From an uncultured Bacteroidales bacterium (GTDB lineage Bacteria; Bacteroidota; Bacteroidia; Bacteroidales; Bacteroidaceae), in the NCBI GenBank assembly GCA_902792555.1, contig CADAZW010000005.1, forward strand, positions 1 through 35,046: a stretch of 35,046 nt of DNA, in the 5' to 3' direction. Positions 23,600-31,871 of the stretch are shown here, piece after piece. The notes under the pieces were generated by a model. It was given only the letters and a program-made list of their open reading frames with translations. It was not told where the DNA came from and made no database searches. Numbering within the stretch: position 1 is the stretch's first letter; each line of letters begins with the position of its first letter. The translations under genes were made by a program, and so were the position numbers.

Positions 23600-26422
23600 A
23601 TGGAAAAACTTTTTCTCTTAGATGCTTACGCGCTGATTTATAGGGCTTACTACGCACTGATAAGCAATCCGCGCATAAACTCAAAAAAACAGAACACCTC
23701 CGCCATCTTCGGCTTCGTCAACACGCTGGAGGAGATACTGCACAAGGAGCAGCCCACCCACATAGCCGTGGCCTTCGACCCCAAGGGCGGCACCTTCCGC
23801 CATGAGGTCTATCCCGAGTATAAGGCACAGCGCGAGGAGACGCCGGAGGACATACGCTTCAGCGTGCCGGTGATAAAGGATATCCTGCGCGCGTACAATA
23901 TCCCTATACTGGAGGTGCCCGGCTATGAGGCTGACGACGTAATCGGCACCATAGCCCTGCAGGCCGGCCAGCGCGGCATACTGACATACATGATGACGCC
24001 TGACAAGGACTACGGCCAGCTGGTGAGAGACAATGTGCTGATATATAAACCCGGCCACGGCAACAAGCCCGCCGAGAAGATGGGGCCCGCCGAGGTGTGC
24101 GCCAAGTATGGCATCAAGAGCCCCAGCCAGGTAATCGACATACTCGGGCTGATGGGCGATGCCGTCGACAATGTGCCGGGCTGCCCGGGCGTGGGCGAGA
24201 AGACAGCCTGCACCCTGATGCAGTCCTACGACTCGATAGAGGAAATCTACGAAGACCCCTCCAGGGTGAAGGGCAAGCTGCGCGAGAAGATTGAGGCCAA
24301 CAAGGAGCAGGTGCTCTTCTCCAAGTTCCTGGTCAAGATAAAGACCGACGTGCCCATCGACTTCGACAGCGAAGCGCTGCGCCGCAAGGAACCCGACAAG
24401 GAGAAACTGCGCGAGATTTTCAAGGACCTGGAGTTCTACTCGCTCATCAAGAAGGTGGTGGACGACTCCCCCACTCCATCACAAAATAATAAAGCCCAAA
24501 CATCAAATCTCAAGGCTCAGTCCTCCAAACCCAAGAGAGGCGAGCCAATTCAACTCGATTTGTTTGCCTCAGATTCGGACGACTGGTCAGCTGAACCCGT
24601 AGAAGCGCAGGATTTTGCGCCGCAAACGTCAAATATCGACTGCCAAGTGATTGAAGATGAGGGCAAACAGGCAAAAAAACTGGCCGAAATTTTTTGCAGG
24701 GAAAAGTTCGCTTTTAGCGTCGCAGGCACCTCCACCAGCGCTATTGAGTCAAAAATGTGCGGCCTGGCCCTGCGACTGGACAACGGCGAGCAAATCTACC
24801 TCAACCTGGGCGAAAACTTCAAGGAGCACGGACAGGTGTATGCCTGGGTCAAGGCCTTGTTTGAAAATGAGAGCACCGAGAAACTGTGCCACGACCTCAA
24901 GCCGCAGGCACAGATGCTCCGCAAGGCCGGCATCGGAATAAAGGGCAAAATCTTCGACACGATGCTCGCCCACTATGTGCTGCAGCCCGAACTGCAGCAC
25001 GGCCTCTTCCAACTGGCCGAGCACTACCTCGGCATGCCGCTGATGGACATAGCCCAAGTGTTTGGCGAAAACTGGAAGACCAACCAAGACTGCCGCAAGG
25101 TAAATAGCGCGGTTTTATCGGAGTATTTCGCCCGTCAACTGGAGGCCGTCTACCAGCTCGCTCCCCTACTCCACCGCAAGCTGGAGGACGACAATGTGCT
25201 ACCCTTCTACACCCAGACGGAGGTGCCGCTGGCCTTGGTGCTGGGCGATATGGAGCTGACCGGCGTAAGGATAAACATCGACTCGCTGCAAGAGACCTCC
25301 CAGCTCTTCACCGCGCGAATGAATGAATATGAGGCACAGGCGCATGAGCTGAGCGGAGTAAATTTCAACATTTCATCGCCGAAACAGGTGGGCGAGGTAC
25401 TCTTTGAACGACTACAGCTCAGCGACAAGGCAAAAAAGACCAAGACCGGCCAGTATGTAACGAGCGAAGAGGTGCTGGAAACCCTGCGCCAGGACAGCCC
25501 CGTGGTGGACAATATCCTCAAGTACCGCGCTATGAAGAAGCTGCTCGGCACCTATGTGGACGCACTGCCCAAGCTGATCAACCCCCAAACCGGACATATC
25601 CATTCATCCTTCAACCAAGCCGTTACCGCCACGGGGCGCCTCTCGTCGAGCGACCCCAATCTGCAGAATATCCCGGTGCGCGGCGACGACGGCAAGGAGA
25701 TACGCAAGGCCTTCATACCGGAAGAAGGCCAACTCTTTTTCTCCGCCGACTATTCGCAGATTGAGCTGCGAGTGATGGCCCATCTCTCCGGCGACGAGCA
25801 CATGATTGACGCCTTCATGCAGGGTAACGATGTGCACGCCGCCACAGCAGCCAAGATCTTCCACAAGCAGTTGGAGGAGGTAACCTCCGACGAGCGCCGC
25901 AAGGCCAAGACCGCCAACTTCGGCATTATGTACGGCATCTCGGCCTTCGGCCTGGCACAGCGCATGGGCGTTAGCCGCACCGAGGCCAAAGAACTCATTG
26001 AAGGCTACTTCAGCACCTACACTGGCATCCGCGATTTCATTGAGAACACAAAGGAGCAGGCAAAAAACAGCGGTTTCATCGAGACGATTTTCCATCGCCG
26101 ACGCTATATCCCCGACATCAACTCCCACAACGCCGTGGTACGCGGCTATGCAGAGCGCAACGCCGTGAATGCACCCATACAGGGCTCCGCCTCCGACATC
26201 ATCAAGATTGCCATGGTCAACATCTTCCGCCGATTTGAGGAAGAAAACATAAGATCGAAAATGATCCTGCAAGTGCACGACGAACTCAACTTCAGCGTTT
26301 TCCCCGATGAGAAGGCGAAAGTTGAGCAGATTGTGAAACACGAAATGGAGCACGCCTGCGAGCTCAAGGTACCGCTGCTGGCCGACTGCGGATGGGGCAA
26401 CAACTGGCTCGAGGCCCACTGA
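23600..26422 (+). CDS. polA: DNA polymerase I with an apparently inactive proofreading domain
   Basis: Pol I fills gaps in repair and removes Okazaki primers. In this 940-residue protein the 5' nuclease domain (about 1-290, with VAFDPKGGTFRHE and YEADDVIGT) is intact. So are the polymerase motifs: A (DYSQIELRVMAHLSGDE), B (RRKAKTANFGIMYG) and C (QVHDELNF). The 3'-5' exonuclease fold is recognisable (FDTMLAHYVL, QLAEHYLGM), but its metal ligands are gone. The usual DTE is SVA at 373-375, the Asp after QNLKY is Gln436 (HDLKPQ), and the Asp of YAAEDAD is Gln513 (YFARQL). The linker at about 295-350 is long and low in complexity. Proofreading loss is known in other Pol I lineages such as Taq. Confidence 0.95.
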   Translation: MEKLFLLDAYALIYRAYYALISNPRINSKKQNTSAIFGFVNTLEEILHKEQPTHIAVAFDPKGGTFRHEVYPEYKAQREETPEDIRFSVPVIKDILRAYNIPILEVPGYEADDVIGTIALQAGQRGILTYMMTPDKDYGQLVRDNVLIYKPGHGNKPAEKMGPAEVCAKYGIKSPSQVIDILGLMGDAVDNVPGCPGVGEKTACTLMQSYDSIEEIYEDPSRVKGKLREKIEANKEQVLFSKFLVKIKTDVPIDFDSEALRRKEPDKEKLREIFKDLEFYSLIKKVVDDSPTPSQNNKAQTSNLKAQSSKPKRGEPIQLDLFASDSDDWSAEPVEAQDFAPQTSNIDCQVIEDEGKQAKKLAEIFCREKFAFSVAGTSTSAIESKMCGLALRLDNGEQIYLNLGENFKEHGQVYAWVKALFENESTEKLCHDLKPQAQMLRKAGIGIKGKIFDTMLAHYVLQPELQHGLFQLAEHYLGMPLMDIAQVFGENWKTNQDCRKVNSAVLSEYFARQLEAVYQLAPLLHRKLEDDNVLPFYTQTEVPLALVLGDMELTGVRINIDSLQETSQLFTARMNEYEAQAHELSGVNFNISSPKQVGEVLFERLQLSDKAKKTKTGQYVTSEEVLETLRQDSPVVDNILKYRAMKKLLGTYVDALPKLINPQTGHIHSSFNQAVTATGRLSSSDPNLQNIPVRGDDGKEIRKAFIPEEGQLFFSADYSQIELRVMAHLSGDEHMIDAFMQGNDVHAATAAKIFHKQLEEVTSDERRKAKTANFGIMYGISAFGLAQRMGVSRTEAKELIEGYFSTYTGIRDFIENTKEQAKNSGFIETIFHRRRYIPDINSHNAVVRGYAERNAVNAPIQGSASDIIKIAMVNIFRRFEEENIRSKMILQVHDELNFSVFPDEKAKVEQIVKHEMEHACELKVPLLADCGWGNNWLEAH

Positions 26423-26445
26423 TTACACCTTGTTTATACATACAC

Positions 26446-26477
26446 CAACAGCCGCAAAACATTCTTTGCGGCTGTTG
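26446..26477. terminator. Bidirectional terminator between polA and deoC
   Basis: A perfect 13-bp stem (CAACAGCCGCAAA 26446-26458 with 26465-26477) closes a 6-base loop. It lies 24 bases after the polA stop and 51 before the deoC stop on the other strand. Confidence 0.8.
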
Positions 26478-26527
26478 TGTTTGCGCAAGGGCCCCTACCC
26501 TATCGCCGGATTAAGGGCCTGGCATTA

Positions 26528-27502
26528 TTAAAAGACCTGGACTTTCTTCCCGATGATTTCGGACAAAATATTGTTAGCGAGGCCGCTGGCGCCAATGCGG
26601 AAGAGGCGGGTGTTGAGCCACTCGTCGCCCAGCACCTCCTTGACAATGGTGTAATACTTAACAGCATCCTCGCAGGAGCGCACGCCACCGGCTATCTTAA
26701 TGCCAATGGCGGTGCCGGTCTGCTCGTAGTACTCCTTGATTGTCTTGCACATGATATAAACCGCGGCAGGTGTGGCTCCGGGCTCAATCTTGCCGGTGCT
26801 GGTCTTGATATAGTCTGCTCCGCTGAAGATGGCAAGGATGGCCGCTTTCTTAATGTTTACCGCCGACTGCAGCGCACCTGTCTCAAGGATAATCTTGAGC
26901 GGCACATCCTGACCGCAGGCCAGTTTAATCTCGTCAATCTCATTATATATGGTGTCGTAATCCTCGGCAAGGAAGAATCCAACGGGCAGAACAGCGTCTA
27001 TCTCGGTGGCACCGTCTTTTACGGCAAGCGCCGTCTCCACCGTCTTGAGCTCGGGGAAAGTCTGGCTGGAGGGAAAACCTCCGCAAACGGTGCTGATTTC
27101 CATGTCCTCAACCTCCAGACTATTGCTGACGATGCTGACAAAGCGCGGATAGACGCATATGCCGGCAGGGTGGGGCAGAGCAGGGTTGTCGTTGACAAAA
27201 CTATTAATGCGCTCCACCATCTGAAGGATATTATCCTCATTATCAGTTACCTTAAGCGACGTCAACTCAATAGTGCCCAGCAGGAAACGCAGCACTTCGC
27301 TGGTATTGTTCTCTGCCTGATGACGGGCAAGGAGCGTCTTCACCTCCTCTTGCACAATCTCGTCATGTAGATGGAGGTCAAACCTGCTGAAAGCCTGCTC
27401 ATAGCGCGATTTCAGCTGCTCATGGCTACCGTGGTCGTGGTCAAGATGGTCGTGACCGTGATGACAGTGCTCATGGTGATGATTACTATGATCTGTGTTC
27501 AT
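26528..27502 (-). CDS. deoC: Deoxyribose-phosphate aldolase with a His-rich N-terminal extension
   Basis: DERA cleaves 2-deoxyribose 5-phosphate to glyceraldehyde 3-phosphate and acetaldehyde in deoxynucleoside breakdown. From the ATG at 27502 the protein has 324 residues. Schiff-base Lys233 lies in YIKTSTGK, with the proton-relay Lys203 (PLKIILETG) and Asp169 (TEIDAVLP). The first 29 residues are extraordinary, with 12 His and one Cys and many Asp/Glu, like metal-binding tails of HypB or ZIP proteins. The frame extends eight codons upstream to a TTG at 27526, but this lies inside the -7 promoter box, so the ATG at 27502 was chosen. The catalytic assignment is secure. The role of the His tail is inference. 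Confidence 0.93.
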   Translation of the reverse strand: MNTDHSNHHHEHCHHGHDHLDHDHGSHEQLKSRYEQAFSRFDLHLHDEIVQEEVKTLLARHQAENNTSEVLRFLLGTIELTSLKVTDNEDNILQMVERINSFVNDNPALPHPAGICVYPRFVSIVSNSLEVEDMEISTVCGGFPSSQTFPELKTVETALAVKDGATEIDAVLPVGFFLAEDYDTIYNEIDEIKLACGQDVPLKIILETGALQSAVNIKKAAILAIFSGADYIKTSTGKIEPGATPAAVYIMCKTIKEYYEQTGTAIGIKIAGGVRSCEDAVKYYTIVKEVLGDEWLNTRLFRIGASGLANNILSEIIGKKVQVF

Positions 27503-27523
27503 ATCTATATTGTGTTTAGGATG

Positions 27524-27555
27524 CAAAGGTAAACTATTTTTGCGAATTCTGCAAC
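27524..27555 (-). promoter_or_regulatory. Promoter for deoC, which fixes its start codon
   Basis: The minus strand carries GTTG (27555-27552), a 20-base spacer and TAccTTTG (27531-27524). The first element is one mismatch from the -33 TTTG. Transcription should begin near 27517, so translation must start downstream, at 27502. Confidence 0.6.
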
Positions 27556-27556
27556 C

Positions 27557-28009
27557 TTATTCCTTATTATGAGTGTCCATGCAGATGGTGACGGGACCGT
27601 CGTTGACCAGCGCCACCTGCATATCTGCGCCAAAATCACCGGTTCCAACGGGGTGGCCAAGCTCACGCGACATGGCAGCGCAAAAACTCTCGTAGAGCGG
27701 AATGGAGATATCGTGCTTTGCAGCCCTGATATACGACGGACGATTACCCTTCTTGTAGGAAGCCATGAGAGTAAACTGACTTACAACAATAATGTCGCCG
27801 CCCACATCAAGCACAGAGCGATTCATTACACCGTCGGCATCATCAAAAACACGCAGCAGCGCTATCTTCTTGACAAGCCACTCAACATCCTCCTGGCTAT
27901 CCGCCTCCTCGATGCCAAGGAGCACCAAGAGTCCGGCACCTATGCGCGATTTGACTGCTCCGTCAATCGTTACGCTCGCTTCTTTCACCCTCTGAATGAC
28001 AACTCTCAT
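27557..28009 (-). CDS. dtd: D-aminoacyl-tRNA deacylase
   Basis: The enzyme removes D-amino acids (and glycine mischarged on tRNA-Ala) from tRNA. From the ATG at 28009 the 150-residue length is exactly that of the family. The start MRVVIQRVKEASV is the family N-terminus. SQFTLMAS (77-84) and the cross-subunit Gly-cisPro motif NDGPVT (136-141) are both present. A longer frame reaching 28099 would run into the uvrC 3' end and is rejected. The gene begins 34 bases after the uvrC stop on the same strand and probably shares its transcript. Confidence 0.95.
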   Translation of the reverse strand: MRVVIQRVKEASVTIDGAVKSRIGAGLLVLLGIEEADSQEDVEWLVKKIALLRVFDDADGVMNRSVLDVGGDIIVVSQFTLMASYKKGNRPSYIRAAKHDISIPLYESFCAAMSRELGHPVGTGDFGADMQVALVNDGPVTICMDTHNKE

Positions 28010-28043
28010 TGATAAAAAGATTAAATTTCTGATTTTTAGTTGT

Positions 28044-29873
28044 TTAATTCTCCTTTTGGTGCAACTCGCGCCATATCTTCTCGCCTTTCTTGGCCCCAAG
28101 GAGGCTCTGGAGTTCGAAAAGGTCGGCGTCCTTGATGCGCTTAAGAGTCTTGAAGGTCTTGATTAGCAATTCCTTAGTCGTCTTTCCCACGCCTGGTATA
28201 TCATCGAGCTCCGACTTGGTCTGCCGCTTTGTGCGCTTAGCCTTGTGGAACGAGATTGCATAGCGGTGAACCTCGTCCTGCATGGCAGTGAGCACCTTGA
28301 ATAGCTCCGAGCTTTGCTTTAGTCCTATAACGATGGGCGGAAAACCGAAAAGGAGTTCGTTAGTCCGGTGGTGATTGTCCTTAGCCAGTCCGGCGATAGG
28401 AATCTGCAAGCGGAGCTCATCTTCCACCACCTTTCGCACACACTCCATTTGGCCTCGGCCTCCATCAGTGATAATCAGGTCGGGTAGGGGAGTATTCTCC
28501 TCGATGAAACGGCTATATCTGCGTCTCACCACTTCCTGCATGGAGGCATAATCATCGGGGCCGTCAACGGTCTTAATGATATATTTGCGATAATCCTGCC
28601 GCGAAGGACGCATTTTCTTATAGACAACACAGCCAGCCACCGCGTCCTGACCCTGGAGGTTGGAGTTATCAAAAAGTTCGATAGTAACGGGCAGTTTTGT
28701 CAAGTGGAGAGCATCCTTCAGCTCGCTCATGAGACGAGTCTGTCGCTGTTCGGGGTTAAGATATTCGCTACGCTTGAGCTTATCGACTTTATACTGCTGC
28801 ACATTACGAAGCGAAAGGTCGAGCAGGATACGTTTGTCTCCCTTTTGCGGCACCGTTACAGCAATGCCCTCAATCGGGACTTCCAAGTCAAAAGGCACGA
28901 CAATTTCCTTGAATTCAACGCCGAATCTGCGGCCCATCTCCATAATGCCAAAGCGGAGCAAGTCTTCGTCGGCCTCCTCTATTTTCTTCTCTATCTCAAA
29001 AGTGTAGGCAATAGTTGTGGCGCCTTCTACTATATGCAGATAGTTAATAATTCCCTTTTTTTCGTCAGAAAGGATGTTGAAGACATCGATGTTGCCAATA
29101 GTGTTGCTTACCACTTCGCTCTTGGCTTGGAACTTTGTGAGGAGATCATAGCGCACCTTCAGTTCCTGCGCCTCCTCAAACCGCTGCTCGGCAGCAAGGT
29201 CCATCATCCTGGCCTTTAGGCGCTCCTTTACCTCGCGGGTATGCCCTTTGAGCAGCAAACGGCATTCGGCTATGTTTTGCTGATAGTCTTCCTTCGTCTG
29301 CCTGCCAACGCAGCATCCGCGACATTTCTTGATATGGTAGCTCAGGCAGAGTTTATATTTGTTGTGCTTTACCCCGTCCTCAGTCATCACGGTTCGGCAA
29401 CTCCTTATCTTATATATGTCCCGGATAAGCTCAAGGATGTTGTACATCGTCGCCGTGTGGCTATAAGGCCCAAAATACTCAGCCCCCTTCGCCTGCTTAT
29501 TGCGTGTGCTGAAGATACGGGGGTAATCCTCCTTGGTGAGGCAGATATAGGGATAGCTTTTGTCATCCTTAAGCAGAATGTTGTAATGCGGCTGAAATCG
29601 CTTGATGAGAGAATTCTCCAGCAGCAGCGCGTCTTGCTCAGTGGCAACATTGATATACTTTATATCCCTTATCTTGCTGACAAGGATAGCCGTCTTACGA
29701 TTCTGCTCCTTGGTGAAATAGCTGCTAACGCGGCGCTTAAGATTCTTGGCCTTTCCCACATAGATTATCTCCCCGTGCTCATCATAGTATTGATAGCTGC
29801 CGGGGCCTTCAGGCATATTGCTGATAATGTTCTTCAGCTTTGCCGCCAAGATATCTTTTTCTTCCTTGGTCAT
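28044..29873 (-). CDS. uvrC: Excinuclease ABC subunit C
   Basis: UvrC makes both incisions in nucleotide-excision repair. The 609-residue protein has the N-terminal GIY-YIG nuclease domain (GSYQYYD at 25-31 and IIYVGKAKNLKRR, Tyr and Arg kept; the Ile of GIY is Ser). The Cys-rich segment follows (CLSYHIKKCRGCCVG), then the UVR domain (EQRFEEAQELKVRYDLL) that contacts UvrB. The RNase H-like nuclease domain (ELFDNSNLQGQDAVAG, LIITDGGRGQ) and a C-terminal tandem helix-hairpin-helix (LDDIPGVGKTTKELL) complete it. All expected parts are present. The parS site lies in the 60-base gap upstream. Confidence 0.96.
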   Translation of the reverse strand: MTKEEKDILAAKLKNIISNMPEGPGSYQYYDEHGEIIYVGKAKNLKRRVSSYFTKEQNRKTAILVSKIRDIKYINVATEQDALLLENSLIKRFQPHYNILLKDDKSYPYICLTKEDYPRIFSTRNKQAKGAEYFGPYSHTATMYNILELIRDIYKIRSCRTVMTEDGVKHNKYKLCLSYHIKKCRGCCVGRQTKEDYQQNIAECRLLLKGHTREVKERLKARMMDLAAEQRFEEAQELKVRYDLLTKFQAKSEVVSNTIGNIDVFNILSDEKKGIINYLHIVEGATTIAYTFEIEKKIEEADEDLLRFGIMEMGRRFGVEFKEIVVPFDLEVPIEGIAVTVPQKGDKRILLDLSLRNVQQYKVDKLKRSEYLNPEQRQTRLMSELKDALHLTKLPVTIELFDNSNLQGQDAVAGCVVYKKMRPSRQDYRKYIIKTVDGPDDYASMQEVVRRRYSRFIEENTPLPDLIITDGGRGQMECVRKVVEDELRLQIPIAGLAKDNHHRTNELLFGFPPIVIGLKQSSELFKVLTAMQDEVHRYAISFHKAKRTKRQTKSELDDIPGVGKTTKELLIKTFKTLKRIKDADLFELQSLLGAKKGEKIWRELHQKEN

Positions 29874-29906
29874 TCAGCTATTTTTGAGGACGTGAAACGC
29901 GCGAGA

Positions 29907-29922
29907 TGTTCCACGTGAAACA
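29907..29922. promoter_or_regulatory. parS centromere-like site
   Basis: TGTTCCACGTGAAACA differs at one position from the perfect palindrome TGTTTCACGTGAAACA bound by ParB in most bacteria, and fits the degenerate form TGTTNCACGTGAAACA. A separate half-site CGTGAAAC occurs 23 bases to the left (29891-29898). The site lies between mnmG and uvrC. parS sites beside mnmG (gidA) near the origin are classical. Confidence 0.85.
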
Positions 29923-29933
29923 TCGGTTTTGTT

Positions 29934-31805
29934 TCATCGGTGCATCAGCACCAAAAGTACATTTATGTCGCTCGGACTTACTCCGGGAATTCGCGATGCC
30001 TGACCCAGAGTTTCGGGGTTAAACTTGATAAGCTTTTGCCTTCCTTCGGTGGAGATTTGGGTTATGCCGGCATAGTCAAAGCAACCCCTGATGCGGATAG
30101 CCTCGAGACGGTGCATCTTTTGCGCCTCTTGCTGCTCACGGCGGATATAGCCTTCATACTTAATGGCTATCTCGGCAGACTCCAAAACCTCGTCCTTGGC
30201 AACAGAAACATTGCTGATTGCTTCACTAAGAGGGGGAACCTCGACAGCAACAGACGCAAGAGTTACGTCGGGGCGGCTGATGACAGTGCTAAGCTTGCAT
30301 GCCGCAGAGACAGGATTGCTGCCCACGGAGGCAAGACTGTTGTCCAGCTCACCAGGCTTAACGACATAATTGCTGCATAAGTTAACGATGTAGGCAATGT
30401 CATCCTGCTTGCGGCAAAAATCCGTATAACGCTGATTGTCTATCAGACCCAGACTGTGTCCATAGGCTGTAAGACGGGCATCTGCATTGTCCTGCCGCAG
30501 CAAGATGCGATACTCTGCCCGTGAGGTAAACATGCGGTAGGGCTCGTCAACGCCCTTGGTGGTGAGGTCGTCAATCAGCACTCCGATATAACTCTCATCA
30601 CGCTTCATGACGAAGGGTTCCTTGCCCTCCAGCTTGAGCGAGGCATTGATGCCTGCCACGAGTCCCTGACCGGCAGCCTCCTCATAACCGGTAGTGCCAT
30701 TGACCTGTCCGGCCAAAAAGAGACCCTCTATTTTCTTAGACTCCAGCGTGTTTTCAAGCTCGGTAGGGTCGAAGAAATCATATTCTATAGCATACCCCGG
30801 ACGGAAAATCCGAGCATTCTCAAAGCCGGGAATTTTTCTTACGCTCTCAAGCTGTATCTCCAAAGGCAAACTGGAAGAGAATCCATTGAGATACAGCATA
30901 TTGGTGTCAACGCCCTCCGGTTCAAGGAAGAGCGGATGATGGTCGCGGTCAGGGAAGGTATGGAGCTTGGTCTCGATACTGGGACAATAGCGCGGACCTA
31001 TACTCTGAATCTGCCCGTTATAGAGGGGTGAGTCGCTGAGACCGCTACGCAATACAGCGTGGGCCGCCTCATTGGTATTGCAAATCCAACAAGGAATCTG
31101 GGGCAACTGACGCGGCTTGCTGACGAAAGAAAAACGGTGCCAGCCGCTGTCGCCGTCCTGGCGTGTGAGTCGTGAGAAATCGACGGTGCGAGAATCAAGG
31201 CGCATCGGGGTGCCAGTCTTCATGCGTGCCACACTGATGCCGTGCTTGGCTATCGACTCGGAGAAATGCAAGCTGGCAGGCTCAGAGATGCGTCCGCCAG
31301 GCACCTTAACACGGCCTAAGTGCATCAATCCATTGAGGAATGTGCCGGCTGTGACAATAACGCATTTAGCACGAAACTCATTGCCCCACAGGGTCTTAAC
31401 TCCTACAGCCTTGCCGTCCTCCACCAGCAGCTCCACCGCCTGGTCTTGCCAGAGGGTGAGGTTGTCGGTATTCTCGAGGACGCACCGCCACTCAGCACTG
31501 AAGCGTTGCCTGTCGCACTGGGCACGGGGGCTCCACATGGCTGGCCCTTTAGACAGATTAAGCATACGAAACTGGATGGCAGTGCGGTCAGTAATCTGTC
31601 CCGTCATTCCGCCAAGCGCGTCTATCTCCCTGACTATCTGTCCTTTGGCAATGCCCCCAATGGCAGGGTTGCAACTCATCTGGGCTATCTTCTCCATATC
31701 CATGGTGATAAGGCATACCTGCGCGCCCCTCAAGGCAGCAGCGCGTGCAGCCTCGCAGCCTGCATGGCCTGCGCCAATCACAAGAATGTCGAAGGAGAAA
31801 AACAT
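29934..31805 (-). CDS. mnmG: tRNA uridine-5-carboxymethylaminomethyl synthesis enzyme MnmG (GidA)
   Basis: With MnmE, this FAD enzyme modifies the wobble uridine of several tRNAs. The 623-residue length is normal. The FAD-binding Rossmann motif GAGHAG is at residues 11-16. The GidA signatures NPAIGGIAKGQIVREIDALGG and GPAMWSPRAQCDR are present, as is the cysteine-containing CWICNTNEAAH region. The C-terminal helical domain (YEGYIRREQQEAQKM) that contacts MnmE and tRNA is complete, ending with the usual GVSPSDINVLLVLM. lgt lies upstream on the same strand. Confidence 0.97.
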   Translation of the reverse strand: MFFSFDILVIGAGHAGCEAARAAALRGAQVCLITMDMEKIAQMSCNPAIGGIAKGQIVREIDALGGMTGQITDRTAIQFRMLNLSKGPAMWSPRAQCDRQRFSAEWRCVLENTDNLTLWQDQAVELLVEDGKAVGVKTLWGNEFRAKCVIVTAGTFLNGLMHLGRVKVPGGRISEPASLHFSESIAKHGISVARMKTGTPMRLDSRTVDFSRLTRQDGDSGWHRFSFVSKPRQLPQIPCWICNTNEAAHAVLRSGLSDSPLYNGQIQSIGPRYCPSIETKLHTFPDRDHHPLFLEPEGVDTNMLYLNGFSSSLPLEIQLESVRKIPGFENARIFRPGYAIEYDFFDPTELENTLESKKIEGLFLAGQVNGTTGYEEAAGQGLVAGINASLKLEGKEPFVMKRDESYIGVLIDDLTTKGVDEPYRMFTSRAEYRILLRQDNADARLTAYGHSLGLIDNQRYTDFCRKQDDIAYIVNLCSNYVVKPGELDNSLASVGSNPVSAACKLSTVISRPDVTLASVAVEVPPLSEAISNVSVAKDEVLESAEIAIKYEGYIRREQQEAQKMHRLEAIRIRGCFDYAGITQISTEGRQKLIKFNPETLGQASRIPGVSPSDINVLLVLMHR

Positions 31806-31806
31806 T

Positions 31807-31868
31807 GTTTAGGAGTAAGGAGTAAGGAGATTAGGAGTAAAGAATTAGGAATGAGAAATTAGGAGAGA
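31807..31868. repeat. Purine-rich TTAGGAGTAAGGAG repeat tract
   Basis: Several degenerate copies of TTAGGAGTAAGGAG and AATTAGGA fill the gap between mnmG and lgt. The same motif occurs in the lgt-ychF gap, near 7730, and in inverted orientation after leuS (about 11838-11857). Confidence 0.6.
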
Positions 31869-31871
31869 GAG

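Noticed and set aside
25604-26419. 271-codon open frame on the minus strand
   Set aside because: Antisense to conserved polymerase motifs of polA, with no family resemblance; a shadow of codon use.
26477-27370. 297-codon open frame on the plus strand
   Set aside because: Antisense to deoC and begins inside the polA/deoC terminator; deoC has catalytic residues and a promoter.
27524-27526. TTG upstream start for deoC
   Set aside because: It lies within the -7 promoter box, so it would not be in the transcript.
28010-28099. 30-codon N-terminal extension of dtd
   Set aside because: It overlaps the uvrC 3' end, and the conserved family N-terminus begins at 28009.
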